Shown piece after piece: positions 19,819 through 31,241 of a DNA stretch of 64,000 nucleotides. Each line of letters opens with the position of its first letter. Position 1 is the first letter of the stretch. The notes under the pieces were generated by a model, which was not told the origin of the DNA, did not search any database, and worked only from the letters and a program-made list of their open reading frames with translations. The DNA lies in contig OX637297.1 of the NCBI GenBank assembly GCA_951799445.1, forward strand, positions 9,114,001-9,178,000, read 5' to 3'. Source of the DNA: Pseudisothecium myosuroides. Taxonomy: Eukaryota; Streptophyta; Bryopsida; Hypnales; Lembophyllaceae. A program made the translations under genes and the position numbers.

Positions 19819-21117
19819 CTTAGAGGAAAGTCTAGGTGTATGGACATCTTGAAGCTCACTGATCCAGCAGCTCGGATTGGATCCGTTCCCCTTCCCAAGA
19901 ATCTGTATCTTCATCTTGACAACTCCGTGAAGGATAACAAGAACAAATATCTAATGGCGTTCTTATCCTTGCTCACTGCACGAGGTGTCTTCAAGGAAAT
20001 TCAGGTTGGGTTTCTACTGGTCGGACACACTCATGAGGTCATTGATGCATATTTCAGCACCCTATCTAAGGCACTGAAGACGAAGAACAGTTTTGTCATG
20101 GCTGATCTCATGAAAGCCTTCATGCAGTCCCAAGAACTGTCATTTATGCCGGAGTTCATACAAGAGGTGGGGGATTTCAAGTCATTCGTAAAGGATTACC
20201 AGTGCGATCGCGGGAAGAAATTGATTGGGTTGGAGGAAATGCACCTTTTCAGGTTCTACGTGGACAACAACGGGGTCCCTGTTATGAACTTCAAAAGGTC
20301 AGCAGTTGATTCGAAGTGGCTGCCGTCCAATAAACCTTCCCAAACCCTGTGAAAGACAGACGGCAATGGTCGGCCGACGCTCCCTTCCGGTTGTCCTAAG
20401 CCTGTTCCATTCAAGCCCATGTGGGGCAGCGAAGTCCCCCAAGCGTCGATGCGAAATCAAGAAAAGGCTCTTGAAGTGGCGAGGAAAGCTACCTTGAACA
20501 AGGGTTTCATGATGGTAGGACTAGAGAAGTATATTCAGTTTTGGCAAAATGGAATGTCCAAATGCGAGGGATTCGCAACTACATTTGGTCCATACGTCGA
20601 TTATTGGAAACGTTTGCTGGGTGAGCTAAAGGAACCACTCCCAGAGTGTCCTGTTGAATTGCAAGAAGGCTTTTGGCTACAATATGATTGGAGGGTGGTA
20701 CATAATAATGTATCCGGCCCAGGGGCGAGGGTCAATCTGCTCCACGTCATTCCGGAGGAAGAGGAACCGGAACCTTATTGCGGCCCTGCAAATGAAGCAC
20801 CATTAGAAAGCTTCAATCCTTGGCTTGACATCCGCCCAGGTTCATGGGTTCTTGTCAGACCTGAAAACCCCAATATTTGTGCTGTTTGGCAAGGAAGAGC
20901 ATTGTCCACCGTATGCGGATTGGCAAGAGATGAGAACGAGGGGAAGTTCTTAATACAGTATTGGCAACCGGATAATTCAGAAACTACATTGGCATTGAGG
21001 TACCGTAATTGCTGGTACGGAAAATGGGTTGTTGAAGACCGCCCCCCCCCCCTCTGGGTGGACGCTGATGCTGTAGTGTACGCTAATTGGTCTCGGAGAG
21101 TGAATCCGAAGTCATAG
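19778..21117 (+). pseudogene. Mobile gene copy A, exon 2, second part (DDE-like region and C-terminus)
   Basis: Continues copy A in frame to a stop at 21115-21117; the whole protein would be about 1056 residues. It holds LYLHLDNSVKDNKNKY (second acidic residue near 658) and GHTHEVIDAYF near 693-701, where copy B has GHTHEDIDAYF. The Asp codon GAC is GTC here (20038-20040), so a strongly conserved acidic position is lost. A TGA at 20350-20352 replaces a Trp codon of copy B (G to A). The C-terminal 90 residues (from about 20840), with GSWVLVRPENPNICAVWQGR and RNCWYGKWVVE, are rich in aromatic residues and could be a small beta domain of the BAH/chromo-reader type; that is a guess. Confidence 0.75.
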
Positions 21118-21240
21118 AGTATTACTAAGAAATGTAGAGAGGCTGCCTTAGTAAATTTGAATAGGTCCAACGAGGCGGACCCTTGATGAAGTACTGTATC
21201 CGGGTCATCGTGATCGTGAGATGTCATGATGCCTTGTCAA
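21118..21240 (+). promoter_or_regulatory. 3' flank of copy A with a palindrome
   Basis: ATCGTGAGATGTCATGAT at 21214-21231 repeats the leader palindrome about 100 bp after the stop codon. The palindromes therefore bracket the gene as well as preceding it. Confidence 0.55.
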
Positions 21241-24200
21241 TCTTCACTGATTGGCAAAAGTTGGTATCATTATACATGGTTCTGTATACAATTCTTAGTT
21301 TAACTATCAGAGTAGGTTGTTCAAGCTGTCGTATATGGAATCTGTGAATTTTTGAAATGAAGTCTGGTATTTGATGTCACTCCTATTCTATCATGACAAC
21401 CACCGATTTTGATGTCACAGTTGTAGTTCATGCTTAGGCCTGCTTGGCTTGTTCATTCTTGCTTGTGTTGCACTTGATTTCTTCAGGGCTATTTACAATG
21501 GTGCGGGACAGTTCTGTTGAATGTAATATTATAATTATGACTCTTGATTTCTTTCACCACTCCTTTAGTAGCTCCTGTACTTGTGGTCATCTGTGCTAAC
21601 TGTTCTGAAATATGCAACCACTGAAGTACTTTAATATGGACTACTAGGTATTGTTTATCTACACTCTCTCCAGCCAAGAACTAAATAAGGGCATAAGACG
21701 CATTGATTTATTGCTAGCATTCATTTCCGTAATCATGCAGATGTCCACACTTGCCTGACGATGTTAGCACCCCATCAAGAAATATCCAGATGAGACTTCG
21801 CCCTCTATCCCCAATTCCAAGAGGTAGCATGCACTTCGTAATTCGAAGTAGATCTATTTTCTCATAATAACTTTAATGTGCTTTCGTTCACCTCTTGGGC
21901 TACCTGGGCTCTCAGTGTGTAGGAAACCTATAAGTCTTATAGGTGATATGTTTCTGAATGGATGCTTTTAGGTATGTTTCTCCCACTATTATACAATGTG
22001 GAAATTCATAAACTTCAACATTTTACATAATTCAATACACTAGCAAATACCAACTTGGAGTCATACGTGTATTAAGGGAAGTTGACACACGTGCTCCACG
22101 TTCATCAAGAGTTCCCACGATGCTAGTATGATAACTTTAGCGCAGCCATAGATTCATTTGAGGGAATTACATTAACTTATCTTTAACACTAAAACTATGA
22201 ACTATTACTTCCGATGGGAAGACAAAGGTTTCACCTCAAACCGTGGGATATCTTGATACTTTTTGTAGCTAGATTTCTAAGCTCTAGAAGTAGACTCCCT
22301 ACAGCGCCTTATAGGAGCGTAAATTCTACATTATAGCTGGAGATCCACCGATCAATAGCCAACGGGGGATTTCTGCATTTATTACTTTTGGACTTTCAAT
22401 AGTCCAAAACTAGTTAAATATGGCATATGGGTGTTTGCATAATTGAGTGTACCAAAAGCAGCACTTAGTGATCCTATAGAAGTCCATAGGCAAATAGCCA
22501 TTCCACATACTATGGTACCCAACAAAGGCGGGAAAATTTATATATTTGAAATAGATGGATATGGATAAAGTTTACAAAGTCATAGGCTATAAATCTTAAT
22601 TGGAATTTCAATTTATAATTTGGTTGCTCCTACTGGTGACAAAATTCCAAATAACTATATGGTAGAATGATCCCTTATTCTTGTATACTATTCAATTGAA
22701 AAACAAACCCATGTAGAAAATTTCATATCAAAGGAATTAGCCAAAAAAAAAATGAAGAAATAATAAAATAAGGCTTTGATAGGGACATTTGAAAATATAT
22801 ACCATTTCAAACTATAAAAAAGTCCCTAACTCTTAATTGCAATACAACAATGATATATAAAACATCAATTTGGAACATTTACTATCATATATATGTATTA
22901 CAAAGTCCCTTTTTTCTTGCAAAGGTTTATATATACAAAAAACAAGCTTAAATACATAGTATTGACACTGTGACAATGCATAATAATCCATACAAAAGTC
23001 CCCCTACACTTAATGTGAATGATTTTCTAAAAATTAATTACATGGTTGCTTAAGCAACCACATATAGAATAAAGTGTATGATTTTTTTATTAAAAAAAAT
23101 ATTTTTTATTATAAGCAACAGAGCTTGCAATAAAAAGAGGTCCCTGAAAACAACTTTGTGACACTGATTTTGGTCCACTCAACCATGCATTCACTCAGAT
23201 GCAACATGTCAATACACAACTTTGGTGACTAACAGGGCAATCACGCATGGATATGCCAGGGCCTTCACACGGTCCCAATTGGTACACTGTGAGTATTGCA
23301 GCCCTCCAACTAATCAAAGACAACTCTCCTCAAGTACATATAGCAAACGAAGCCTCTTCTTCCCATGTAGAAGCCACAAAGAAAAATGTACTTGTTTAAG
23401 GAATTCTTCTTTTGTTTGATCTTACTTTGAGTCAACTCTCCTCAAGAGAAATAAAAAACTTCCTCGCTAAGCAGCTGTATTACAACATTCCGAGTCAGCA
23501 GCGTCCAGGTATCAAAATTACACCCACTTCTTAATGAAAACAACTAATTAATTCAGCTAAAGCAAGACAACTAAGAATAAATACAAAAGAAGATGAGACC
23601 TTATCTTTAATATGACCATGCAATTTTCACAAAGTGTTTCACTATATTTTGCAGCTAAGACAAAATCTGGTATAAAGCTAGGCCATCAAGCAGGCCATTC
23701 GTACTTTAAAACCTGCACCACATCCACGTTTATCCTAGTGAGTGCCAAAATTGCCCCAATAAGAGCCTAAGCCCACTGGTACGTAACAGATTTGAGAATC
23801 TTAGAGCCTATCAAATACTGAAATTAGCAATATCATAATACAAATCCATCCCTGAAAGTTGCACTCAAAGGCTTATGTGAAATGTACACATATCTAAAAC
23901 GATCAAAAGACCACCATTAATGATGACAACTCGTGAAATCCTCCATTAAAATACATCAATACCATGCCAGATACAAGAAGAAGACTTCATGAAACAAAGG
24001 AAATATAGATAATTAGGGAATAATTGGAGAATAAAGTTTGTAAATTGTCAAGATTCTTTCTCCATAGTTGTCCAAAAAGCCCTTAGGGACAGTTTTCCAA
24101 CTTTTGACCAAACAAATCACCAAATTTCTTAAAATTTGATTGAAATGTATTGCCTTCCAAGATTGGCCTGACAAAACGTACACCCATATTTCAATTGATA

Positions 24201-24460
24201 AATCCAACAAATATATAAGTTCAATTTCTAATCTAGAAAAGTCTAAAATGCTAAGGATTAAGGGTATCATTACCAGCAATTGCAATTCAACTCCAGCAAA
24301 AGAATAGAAATTAGCATAGTACTATGATGGTTTTCATTTTGATCTCTTCCCTTGGACAACAATGCAAGAAATTTCACATAGCTTGTCTGCGGCCTTGTAA
24401 GAGCTCCAGTGAAGTGAACTATCTCTTCATTCTATTGAATACTGTAGTTTTAAAAATAGT
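21241..24460. other. AT-rich spacer between copy A and the satellite
   Basis: No gene or repeat that I can define. Short frames (62-90 codons, for example 24013-24285 minus) have no motifs. Weak traces of the palindrome occur (AACCGTGGGATATCTTGAT near 22242). Near 23047 there is a TTGCTTAAGCAA palindrome followed by oligo-T/oligo-A runs. No target duplications were found. Confidence 0.35.
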
Positions 24461-25849
24461 AGTGGAATCTAAATCCTGAGAGCAATTCCAACTTCCACGA
24501 TAGAATTTTATTCATGCATGTCTGAACCATCTATGACATTTTTAAAATGAAGCCATTTCAAGGCAGGGCCCCTTAGTTTTATTCCCCCTTCCATTTTAAT
24601 TCACGCTAAGATGGATTTTCCAACTGGCAAGAGGTACAAATAGTGGTGGAATTTAAATCCTGAGAGCAATTCCAACTTCCACGTTAGGATTTTATGCATG
24701 CATGTCTGAACCATCCATGACATTTTTAAAATGAAGCCATTCCATGGCAGGGCCCATTATTTTTATTCCCCATTTTTTTTAATTCACATTAAGGTGGATT
24801 TTCCAACGAGCCAGAAGTAAAAATAGAGGTGGAATCTAAATGCTGAGAGCAATTCCAACTTCCACGATAGAATTTTATGCATGCATGTATGAACCATCCA
24901 TGACATTTTTAAAATGAAGCCATTCCATGGCAGGGCCCGTTTCATTCCCAATTTTTTTTACTTCACGTGAATTTCAATTAGGCAATGGGCAAGAAGTGAA
25001 TAATTATAGTGGTGGAATCTAAATCATAAGAGCAAATCCAACTTCTACGATAGATTTTTATGCATACATGTATGAACCATCCATGACATTTTTAAAATGA
25101 AGCCATTTCATGGCAGGGTCCATTAGTTTTATTCCCCCTTCCATTTTAATTCACGCTAAGATGGATTTCCCAACGGGCAAGAAGTACAATTAGTGGTGGA
25201 ATTTAAATCCTGAGAGCAATTTCAACTTCCATGATAGAATTTTATGCATGCATGTCTAGACCATCCATGTCATTTTTAAAATGAAGCCATTCCATGGCAG
25301 GGCCCATTTCATTCCCAATTTTTTTTACTTCACGTGAATTCGAATTTTGCAATGGGCAGGAAGTGAATAATTATAGTAGTGGAATCTAAATCATAAGAGC
25401 AATTCCAACTTCCACGATAGAATTTTATGCATGCATGTATAAACCATCCATGACATTTTCAAAATGAAGCCATTTCATGGCAGGGCCCATTAGTTTTATT
25501 CCCCATTTTTTTTAATTCACGTTAAGATGGATTTTCCAACGGGCAAGAAATAAAAACAGTCCTGGAATCTAAATCCTGAGAGCAATTCCAACTTCCACGA
25601 TAGAATTTTATGCATGCATGTATGAAAGTCCATGACATTTTTGAAATGAAGCCATTCCATGGCAGGGCCCATTTCATTCCCAAATTATTTTACTTCACGT
25701 GAATTCAAATTTTGCAATGGGCAAGAAGTGAATAATTATAGTGGTGGAATCTAAATCATAAGAGCAAATCCAACTTCTACGATAGAATTTTGTGCATGCA
25801 TGTATGAACCATCCATGACATTTTAAAATGAAGCCATTTCATGGCAGGG
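24461..25849. repeat. 182-bp satellite, left block (about 8 monomers)
   Basis: Diverged monomers of the main satellite, with landmarks TAGTGGTGGAATCTAAATCC, ATGCATGCATGTATGAA, AAAATGAAGCCATTCCATGG and GGCAGGGCCC. Two monomer types alternate: one has TTTTAATTCACGCTAAGATGG and the other TTTTTACTTCACGTGAATT. Higher divergence than in the centre is usual for the edge of a satellite field. The block is separated from the rest by the 5.4-kb insertion at 25850. Confidence 0.9.
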
Positions 25850-26700
25850 TGTGAGCTCCCAATTTGTCACTTGGGACTCGTAGAATTATTTTTTTTGGAA
25901 ATTTGCAATTTAAAGTTGATAAAAGTATAGGAAAACCCATAAAAAGAGTGTAGAACCGAAATAGGGTTGTGTCATACCCATTACAGTATTTGGTCTAGAT
26001 TTGTGTTTTTTACTTAGAATCCCCCAAACCTTGCCTAAAAATAGTATAGAAATAACAAAAAAGTTAGATTTGGAGGATTCGAGTCACACAGCCCCAAAAG
26101 GGCTAAATCCCACCATGAATGTGGCGATTCATGGCTAGGTCGGTCCGAGGGATCCACAGTGAGGCCACTAGGTCGGGTCCTAGAGTTAGATTTAGAATTC
26201 CCCAATAGATCGACGAATTCCCAAAATCCCGATTGTTAGCATGCAGGAACCACTCATGCAAGACCGGGCCCGTGGAGGAATCTACAGCCCAGGGATGGTG
26301 TTCTAGGGTGAATTCCATGTCAGGAGTCCAACGGCGAAATCGGTTCGCCAAGATTCCTCCACCTGCAGAAGATTCCTGCACCGTCGCTAATTCGAGGAGA
26401 TGGCCAGTTTTAAATCTCCATTGACCAATCGTGCCAGGTACGGAAACACACCCGCACGTCTTTCATGCGACTCCCTGAGAGGTCACGTGAAAAATCCCGG
26501 TATCTTCCGACTTGCAGAAGAACCTTTTCCGGATGGTCAACCCTCCTAACCTCCAACGAGAATTTCATGGAAATTACCCAGGTTACAATAAAATCTCACT
26601 AAAAATTAGCATATCTTGTCTTATGTTAATAATGCGCTTCGTGAAGTTTCACGACATTCCGATAGCGGCAAGTATCCGAACCGGCGAGATTCCTCGGGAA

Positions 26701-27449
26701 TTAAGGGTCGTTGCAAGAATGACCTTCCGTTTTTGTTCCATTTTGGCTAGTACTCCCAATACTCCCAGTACTATGAGCTTTTTTGCATATGAATTTTTAA
26801 AAATAAAATAACATAAGGATAATTAGTATAACACTAGAAATAGCATATCACCAAAATTTCAGACCTAAAAAAAATTAAGGTAAAAAGTTATTCACAAGAG
26901 AAAAATGCTGAAAATTTGAAGAAAATACATAGTTTGACGTTTTAATTTGTAAAAAATAGGAAAAACAATTTTCAAGGAAACTAAAAATTGGCCATTTGGA
27001 AATACTTTAGTTTGAAGAGATTTCACCAAAAAAATTATCTTGAAACCATTTTCAACATTCAGAATTGCGCGCGCAAGGGAGCCTTCTTTGCATGGATGTA
27101 GAGGACATAAAATATAATATTTTTTAATGCCCCTTGGTAGGAACATGACTTCCTACTATGGAAATAGACCATAGAAATTTCAGTTCCAAATCATTAAATT
27201 TGGGGACTCCATAGTACTAAAAACCCTTAAAACTCAAAACGTGACATATTAGTTTAAATGATTTTTAAATATAAAATGATTTTTGAAAATTTCTGAAAAA
27301 TAAGAGAAATGATTAAACTCAAGAGAGGAATCTTCAATAAAAATTTCAAATTCATGCGAGTCATGCTGCAAACGTTATAGCAAAAGGAAGCATCCACTTT
27401 CGTTTTGTGACAATGTTACAGTACAGGTCATTCTTGCAATGACCCTTAA
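26701..27449. mobile_element. 741-bp MITE flanked by TTAA
   Basis: The body is 26705-27445. The left end reads GGGTCGTTGCAAGAATGACCT and the right end is its inverted complement with one mismatch over 21 bp. TTAA lies on both sides. Each terminal repeat is itself a small hairpin (GGTCATT-N5-AATGACC). The interior is AT-rich and non-coding. A TTAA duplication is what piggyBac-type elements use; a TA duplication with ends one base longer cannot be excluded. It is nested in the 5.4-kb LTR-like unit. Confidence 0.7.
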
Positions 27450-27886
27450 CCACGTGGCGGGGTCCCAGCCACGTTGACCGGCATCCCGGGTCCATACGAT
27501 GGCGAAACGAAGTCAACCAAAAGTCCTTCCCGACTCTCTCGCACCTACCGGAGACCCTAGGCTATTCACATTTCTCAAAATAGGAGACCCCCAATCTCTA
27601 GGATTTTACCACGATTTGGTTTTTAAACTAAATTAGCCTACAATGGGTTTTTAGACTCGGTACGGGGAATAGAGGAGTTTAAGACTAAACACGGCAATCT
27701 GGATCCAACGGTGCAATCCGTTTGGCGATTGGAGCTAATCTCCAAAAGTTAGGATGTTGGTCCAGCATAGATGGTAGAAGTAGAAATTTAGGATGTAGGA
27801 TGAAAATCTTTGAGGATGAGGATGAAAATCCCCGTTGATAAGGTTACCTTAGAGCTTTAGAGAGAGGGGTGAGCCCTTGAGAAACC

Positions 27887-27894
27887 TATATAAG
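27887..27894 (+). promoter_or_regulatory. TATA box of the 5.4-kb LTR-like unit
   Basis: CCTATATAAGGGCCCC followed by a pyrimidine-rich stretch (TTTCTCTCTC) is a well-formed plant core promoter. It lies about 2.04 kb from the unit's 5' end, which would give a 2-kb U3 and a 3.3-kb R-U5. Confidence 0.6.
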
Positions 27895-28344
27895 GGCCCC
27901 ATTTCTCTCTCTAAAACACCCCCTCACTTTTGTTTGGGTCCGTGGGTCCAATTTGCTTTGGATATTTTGGCGTTTAAAGCCAAAAACCTCTACGGTATTT
28001 TTGGAGCACTTTTTGCTCCATTATTGCTAGATTTCAAGCTTTGAAGGTCCTTAGAGGATCCTTCTATCTTGCCTTGTGTACTTTTCATACGTTGTTGTAC
28101 CTTTGTTACGAGTTAAGAGTCCTCGTTTCTCTCTTGTAGTTCCTTTGTGATCTAACTTGTGAGTTTAGGAGTCTTTTGGTGTCTTGTCCTAATCCTAAAG
28201 TCACCCCCCACCGTACCTTGGCGATGCCGCTTTGGGAGGCCTTTAGCTTGTGAAGTTGTGTGTTTTTACATGTCCTAACCATGTTGTTTTTCCTCACTTG
28301 TGTATTCTCATCCTCTTCTAATCTTCCCCTTGTTGTGTGGACCC

Positions 28345-28770
28345 CCCCTCGGGACGGCGAAGCTTTGGCTTTGTCACGTGTGTTCTTTAAGTTTGTCTTT
28401 TCTACCTTCTTCTAATATTCCCCTTGTTGTGTGAAACCCCCCCACGGCGGCGAAGCTTTGAACTAGTGACCACGTCAAGTCCTATAGTGTGTGTTAAAAT
28501 AGTCTTAGACGGCGGAGCTTTGAATCCGTGGGGTGTTACAAGTCCTAAAGTTGGTGTTAAAACCAATTTTACGGCAGAGCCTTGAACCTCCATAGCCTTA
28601 GATTCTAAAGTCTAGTTTCCAAAACCTTCTTGGAAAAGTCCAGAGTTTAGCTTCCAAGATTGGTCACGAGTTTCTAGGAAGAGAGTGACCATCCCGTAAC
28701 ACTTAGCTTAGGTGACCGTTCTAAAAATTTGGGGCCTAACTCCCCGGACGGCGAAGCTTCGATCCTGGCC
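28345..28770. repeat. Dispersed GGCGAAGCTTTG motif series
   Basis: The phrase CGGCGAAGCTTTG, with small variations, recurs at about 28356, 28448, 28509, 28571 and 28748, followed each time by a short variable segment and often by AGTCCTAAAGT. Spacings are about 92, 61, 62 and 177 bp. It looks like a degraded tandem repeat within the presumed R-U5 part of the 5.4-kb unit. Confidence 0.5.
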
Positions 28771-28864
28771 CTAACCCCCTACTAAAAATCCAATTTAAGT
28801 TTGTGTTAGTGGGTTCCCCTAAGGGAACCCGGTTGTGTGGATTTTTTGGGAAGGGCAGCTAGTA

Positions 28865-28985
28865 CCCCGGACCAGCATACAACCAGTATACCGGCCAGCA
28901 TACAGCCAGCATACAGCCAGCCATACCGGACCGGCATACCAGACCAGCCGACAGCCAGCCATACAGCCAGTATACATCGGGCAGT
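28865..28985. repeat. CCAGCATACAG minisatellite
   Basis: About ten imperfect copies of an 11-bp word, CCAGCATACAG (variants CCAGTATACCGG, CCAGCCATACCGG). A 77-codon plus-strand frame through it is an artefact of the repeat. Confidence 0.7.
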
Positions 28986-29819
28986 CAGCTTGACTGAGCT
29001 GAACATCAGCATCGGGCTAGTCTGTTTGACTAAACTGAACATCAGCCATCGGGCTAGTCAGCTTGGCTAACTGAACTAAATTTCTGGATTTCCAGAACTA
29101 AACGGGACGATGCCCTACGGGGCCCCAACCACCCTTTTTTTTATTTTTTGATCTCTTAAAGTCTGAAATTTTGGAATCCAGTTGGGGAGAGGAAAAAACT
29201 CAAATTGGAACTTCAAAAATACAAGAGAAAGGGGGGGAGAAATAGAAGTTGCCACTCCACGTGCTACCTGCACAAAAACATCCGATCCAACCTGCATCAC
29301 CACTCACACCTACACACAATGGAAGGAGATTAGAGAGAAGGATGTGTTATAGGAGTAGAAAGGGGAGAGACGATAAACAGTGCCTAGCTAGGAGATTAGG
29401 TAGGAAATCTAGAAGAACTCCTTGCGACCGTTGGGAGGAGGATTAGGATGACACAAAGCAAGGTTGCGTAAGAGGGTAGGAAGAACATTTAAACCCTTCT
29501 CGTAGTTTGAAACCATAGTGTAAGACTCATAAAAGCTTAGGTGGAATAGTGCTAGTGTAGAAGAAAGAGGAAGAAAGAAAATAAAGGAGGAAGGGAAAGA
29601 GGGAGTTTAAAATTGTAATATTTTCTCAATAAGCGGTGAGCTCGGAAAAAATTCAAAACAAAGCCAAAGACTACCATGGAGCGTGAGGATGTACACGTGG
29701 ACGTGGACGAAGTTATTTCCGACACTGGTAGTGAAGAGGTGAGTTTTTGATTTAATCTGTGAGGTTTCTCCCTAATTAGCATTTATTTTCCTAATCAGCC
29801 CTTAGAGCGTGATTAACAC

Positions 29820-30870
29820 CCGAGATTAGTGCAAATTAGAAGTTTAGATTCAAAAAGTTATAGATTAGTGATAGAGGTTTCCAAAAACATCTTATAATTA
29901 AAATTTGACCGTAAACTGACCGCGTTAGGCTAAGTTAAGCGGTAGGGGGTAGAACGGAGGAATTTTAATTAAATTTGATCCACAAAGAACAATGGACGGA
30001 AATTAGGATTAGATTAGAAGGAGGATTTAGGATTAAAATTAAAGATCAAATCACGGTTTAAAAACCTAGAATTAAATTAAGATTTTAATTAGGGAAGTTA
30101 AAATTCAAAAGTCGAAATTTGGAGTTAACTTTGGGAGGTAAAAAGTAGAGTAGGAAATAGAAGTCAAAAGTAGAATCCACTTAGGAAGTAGATTGTTGAG
30201 TTAGAAATAGAGTTAAAATTAGAAGTCAAAATCCTAGAGTTAAAAGTTGGAATTAAATTTAGGAGGGTAACATTTAGAGTTAATCTAGGATTAAAACGAT
30301 AGGATTAAAGTTGGAAGTAGAAGTCAAAAGTCAAAAGTCAAAAGTTTAGATTAAATTTAAAGGTTAAATTTTAGAGTCAATTGGGGAGTGAAAAGCTAAA
30401 AGTAGAAGTTAAAATTTAGAGGTAGAAGTTAAATTTTAGAGTTAGTTGGAAGTAGAAAAATCTAGAGTCAAAGTGAAAACGTAGAGTTAAACCTGGAGGT
30501 TAAGATTGGGGATTAATTTTAGAAGTAAAAATTTAGAGTTAAAAGTCAAAAATCTAGAGTTAAATTAGGAGTAAAAATCTACAGTAAAAAGTGAAAAGTT
30601 AGAGTTAACTTTAGAGGGTAAATCTTAGAGTAGTTTAGAAATAAAAATATTGAATTAAAAGTGAAACTTAGAATTACCCTAGAAGGTTAAAACTTGGGAG
30701 CTAGGAGTTGAAGTTGGTTTAGAAGTAAAAACCTAAAGTCAAAAGTCAAAACATAGAATAGAAGTCGGTAGTTAATACCTAGAACCAAGCTGAAGACGTA
30801 AAATCTAGAGTTACATTAAGAAGTTGGAACTTTAGGGGTAGCTTTTAAAAGTAGAACTTCTAGGTGGAGT
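29820..30870. repeat. Purine-biased low-complexity tract
   Basis: About 1 kb in which the plus strand is dominated by A and G, with pyrimidines almost only as single T or C within words such as AGTTAAAAGTAGAAGTC and AAAGTCAAAAGTCAAAAGT. It is a degenerate short-word repeat without a fixed period. It can be compared to the long purine tracts of some retroelement leaders, but no function can be claimed. Confidence 0.6.
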
Positions 30871-31241
30871 CTTAGAAACCCAAGATAGTCTTAAGGGTTC
30901 ATGGAAGGAACATAGGGGTTCCCCTTTTTACGTAGTTAGGGACGTTAGAAATGATGCCAACTATCCAGTCGACCCTCGACATAGGATAGATAGTTAGGGA
31001 GTTACAAGTTTACCATTATCCCTGAGTTTTGCAGTTACCTTGTGAGTTACTACATGCATTCTAATTATTCGCTGCCATCCACGACACTTAGGAAACATTA
31101 GCAAAAAAGATCCATTGCTTGGAAGGCACAGTGGACCGCGCTCACATCACCCCCATATATTAAAAATTGTGGATAAAGACATAAAACCTGCTCAGTGTTC
31201 GCTTTATTACCAAGGCTGGGTAATCTAGCGCCCACACAGGG

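Larger units (their letters stand above)
25850..31236 (+). mobile_element. 5.4-kb TG...CA unit inside the satellite (giant solo LTR)
   Basis: 5387 bp inserted in a satellite monomer at GGCAGGG. It begins TGTGAGCTCCC and ends GCGCCCACA, and is flanked by an exact 5-bp duplication CAGGG (25845-25849 and 31237-31241). No direct repeat links its two ends and I see no gag, reverse transcriptase or integrase, so a solo LTR is the simplest reading, although 5.4 kb is very long for one. A TATA box lies at 27887-27894. Inside are a TTAA-flanked MITE, a CCAGCATACAG minisatellite and a purine-biased tract. Its sequence is unrelated by eye to the 3.5-kb LTR units. Confidence 0.75.

Noticed and set aside
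24013..24285. 90-codon hydrophobic minus-strand frame near the satellite
   Set aside because: AT-rich chance frame with no homology I recognise and no supporting context.
28837..29070. 77-codon Pro/Thr/Ser-rich frame
   Set aside because: It is the translation of the CCAGCATACAG minisatellite.
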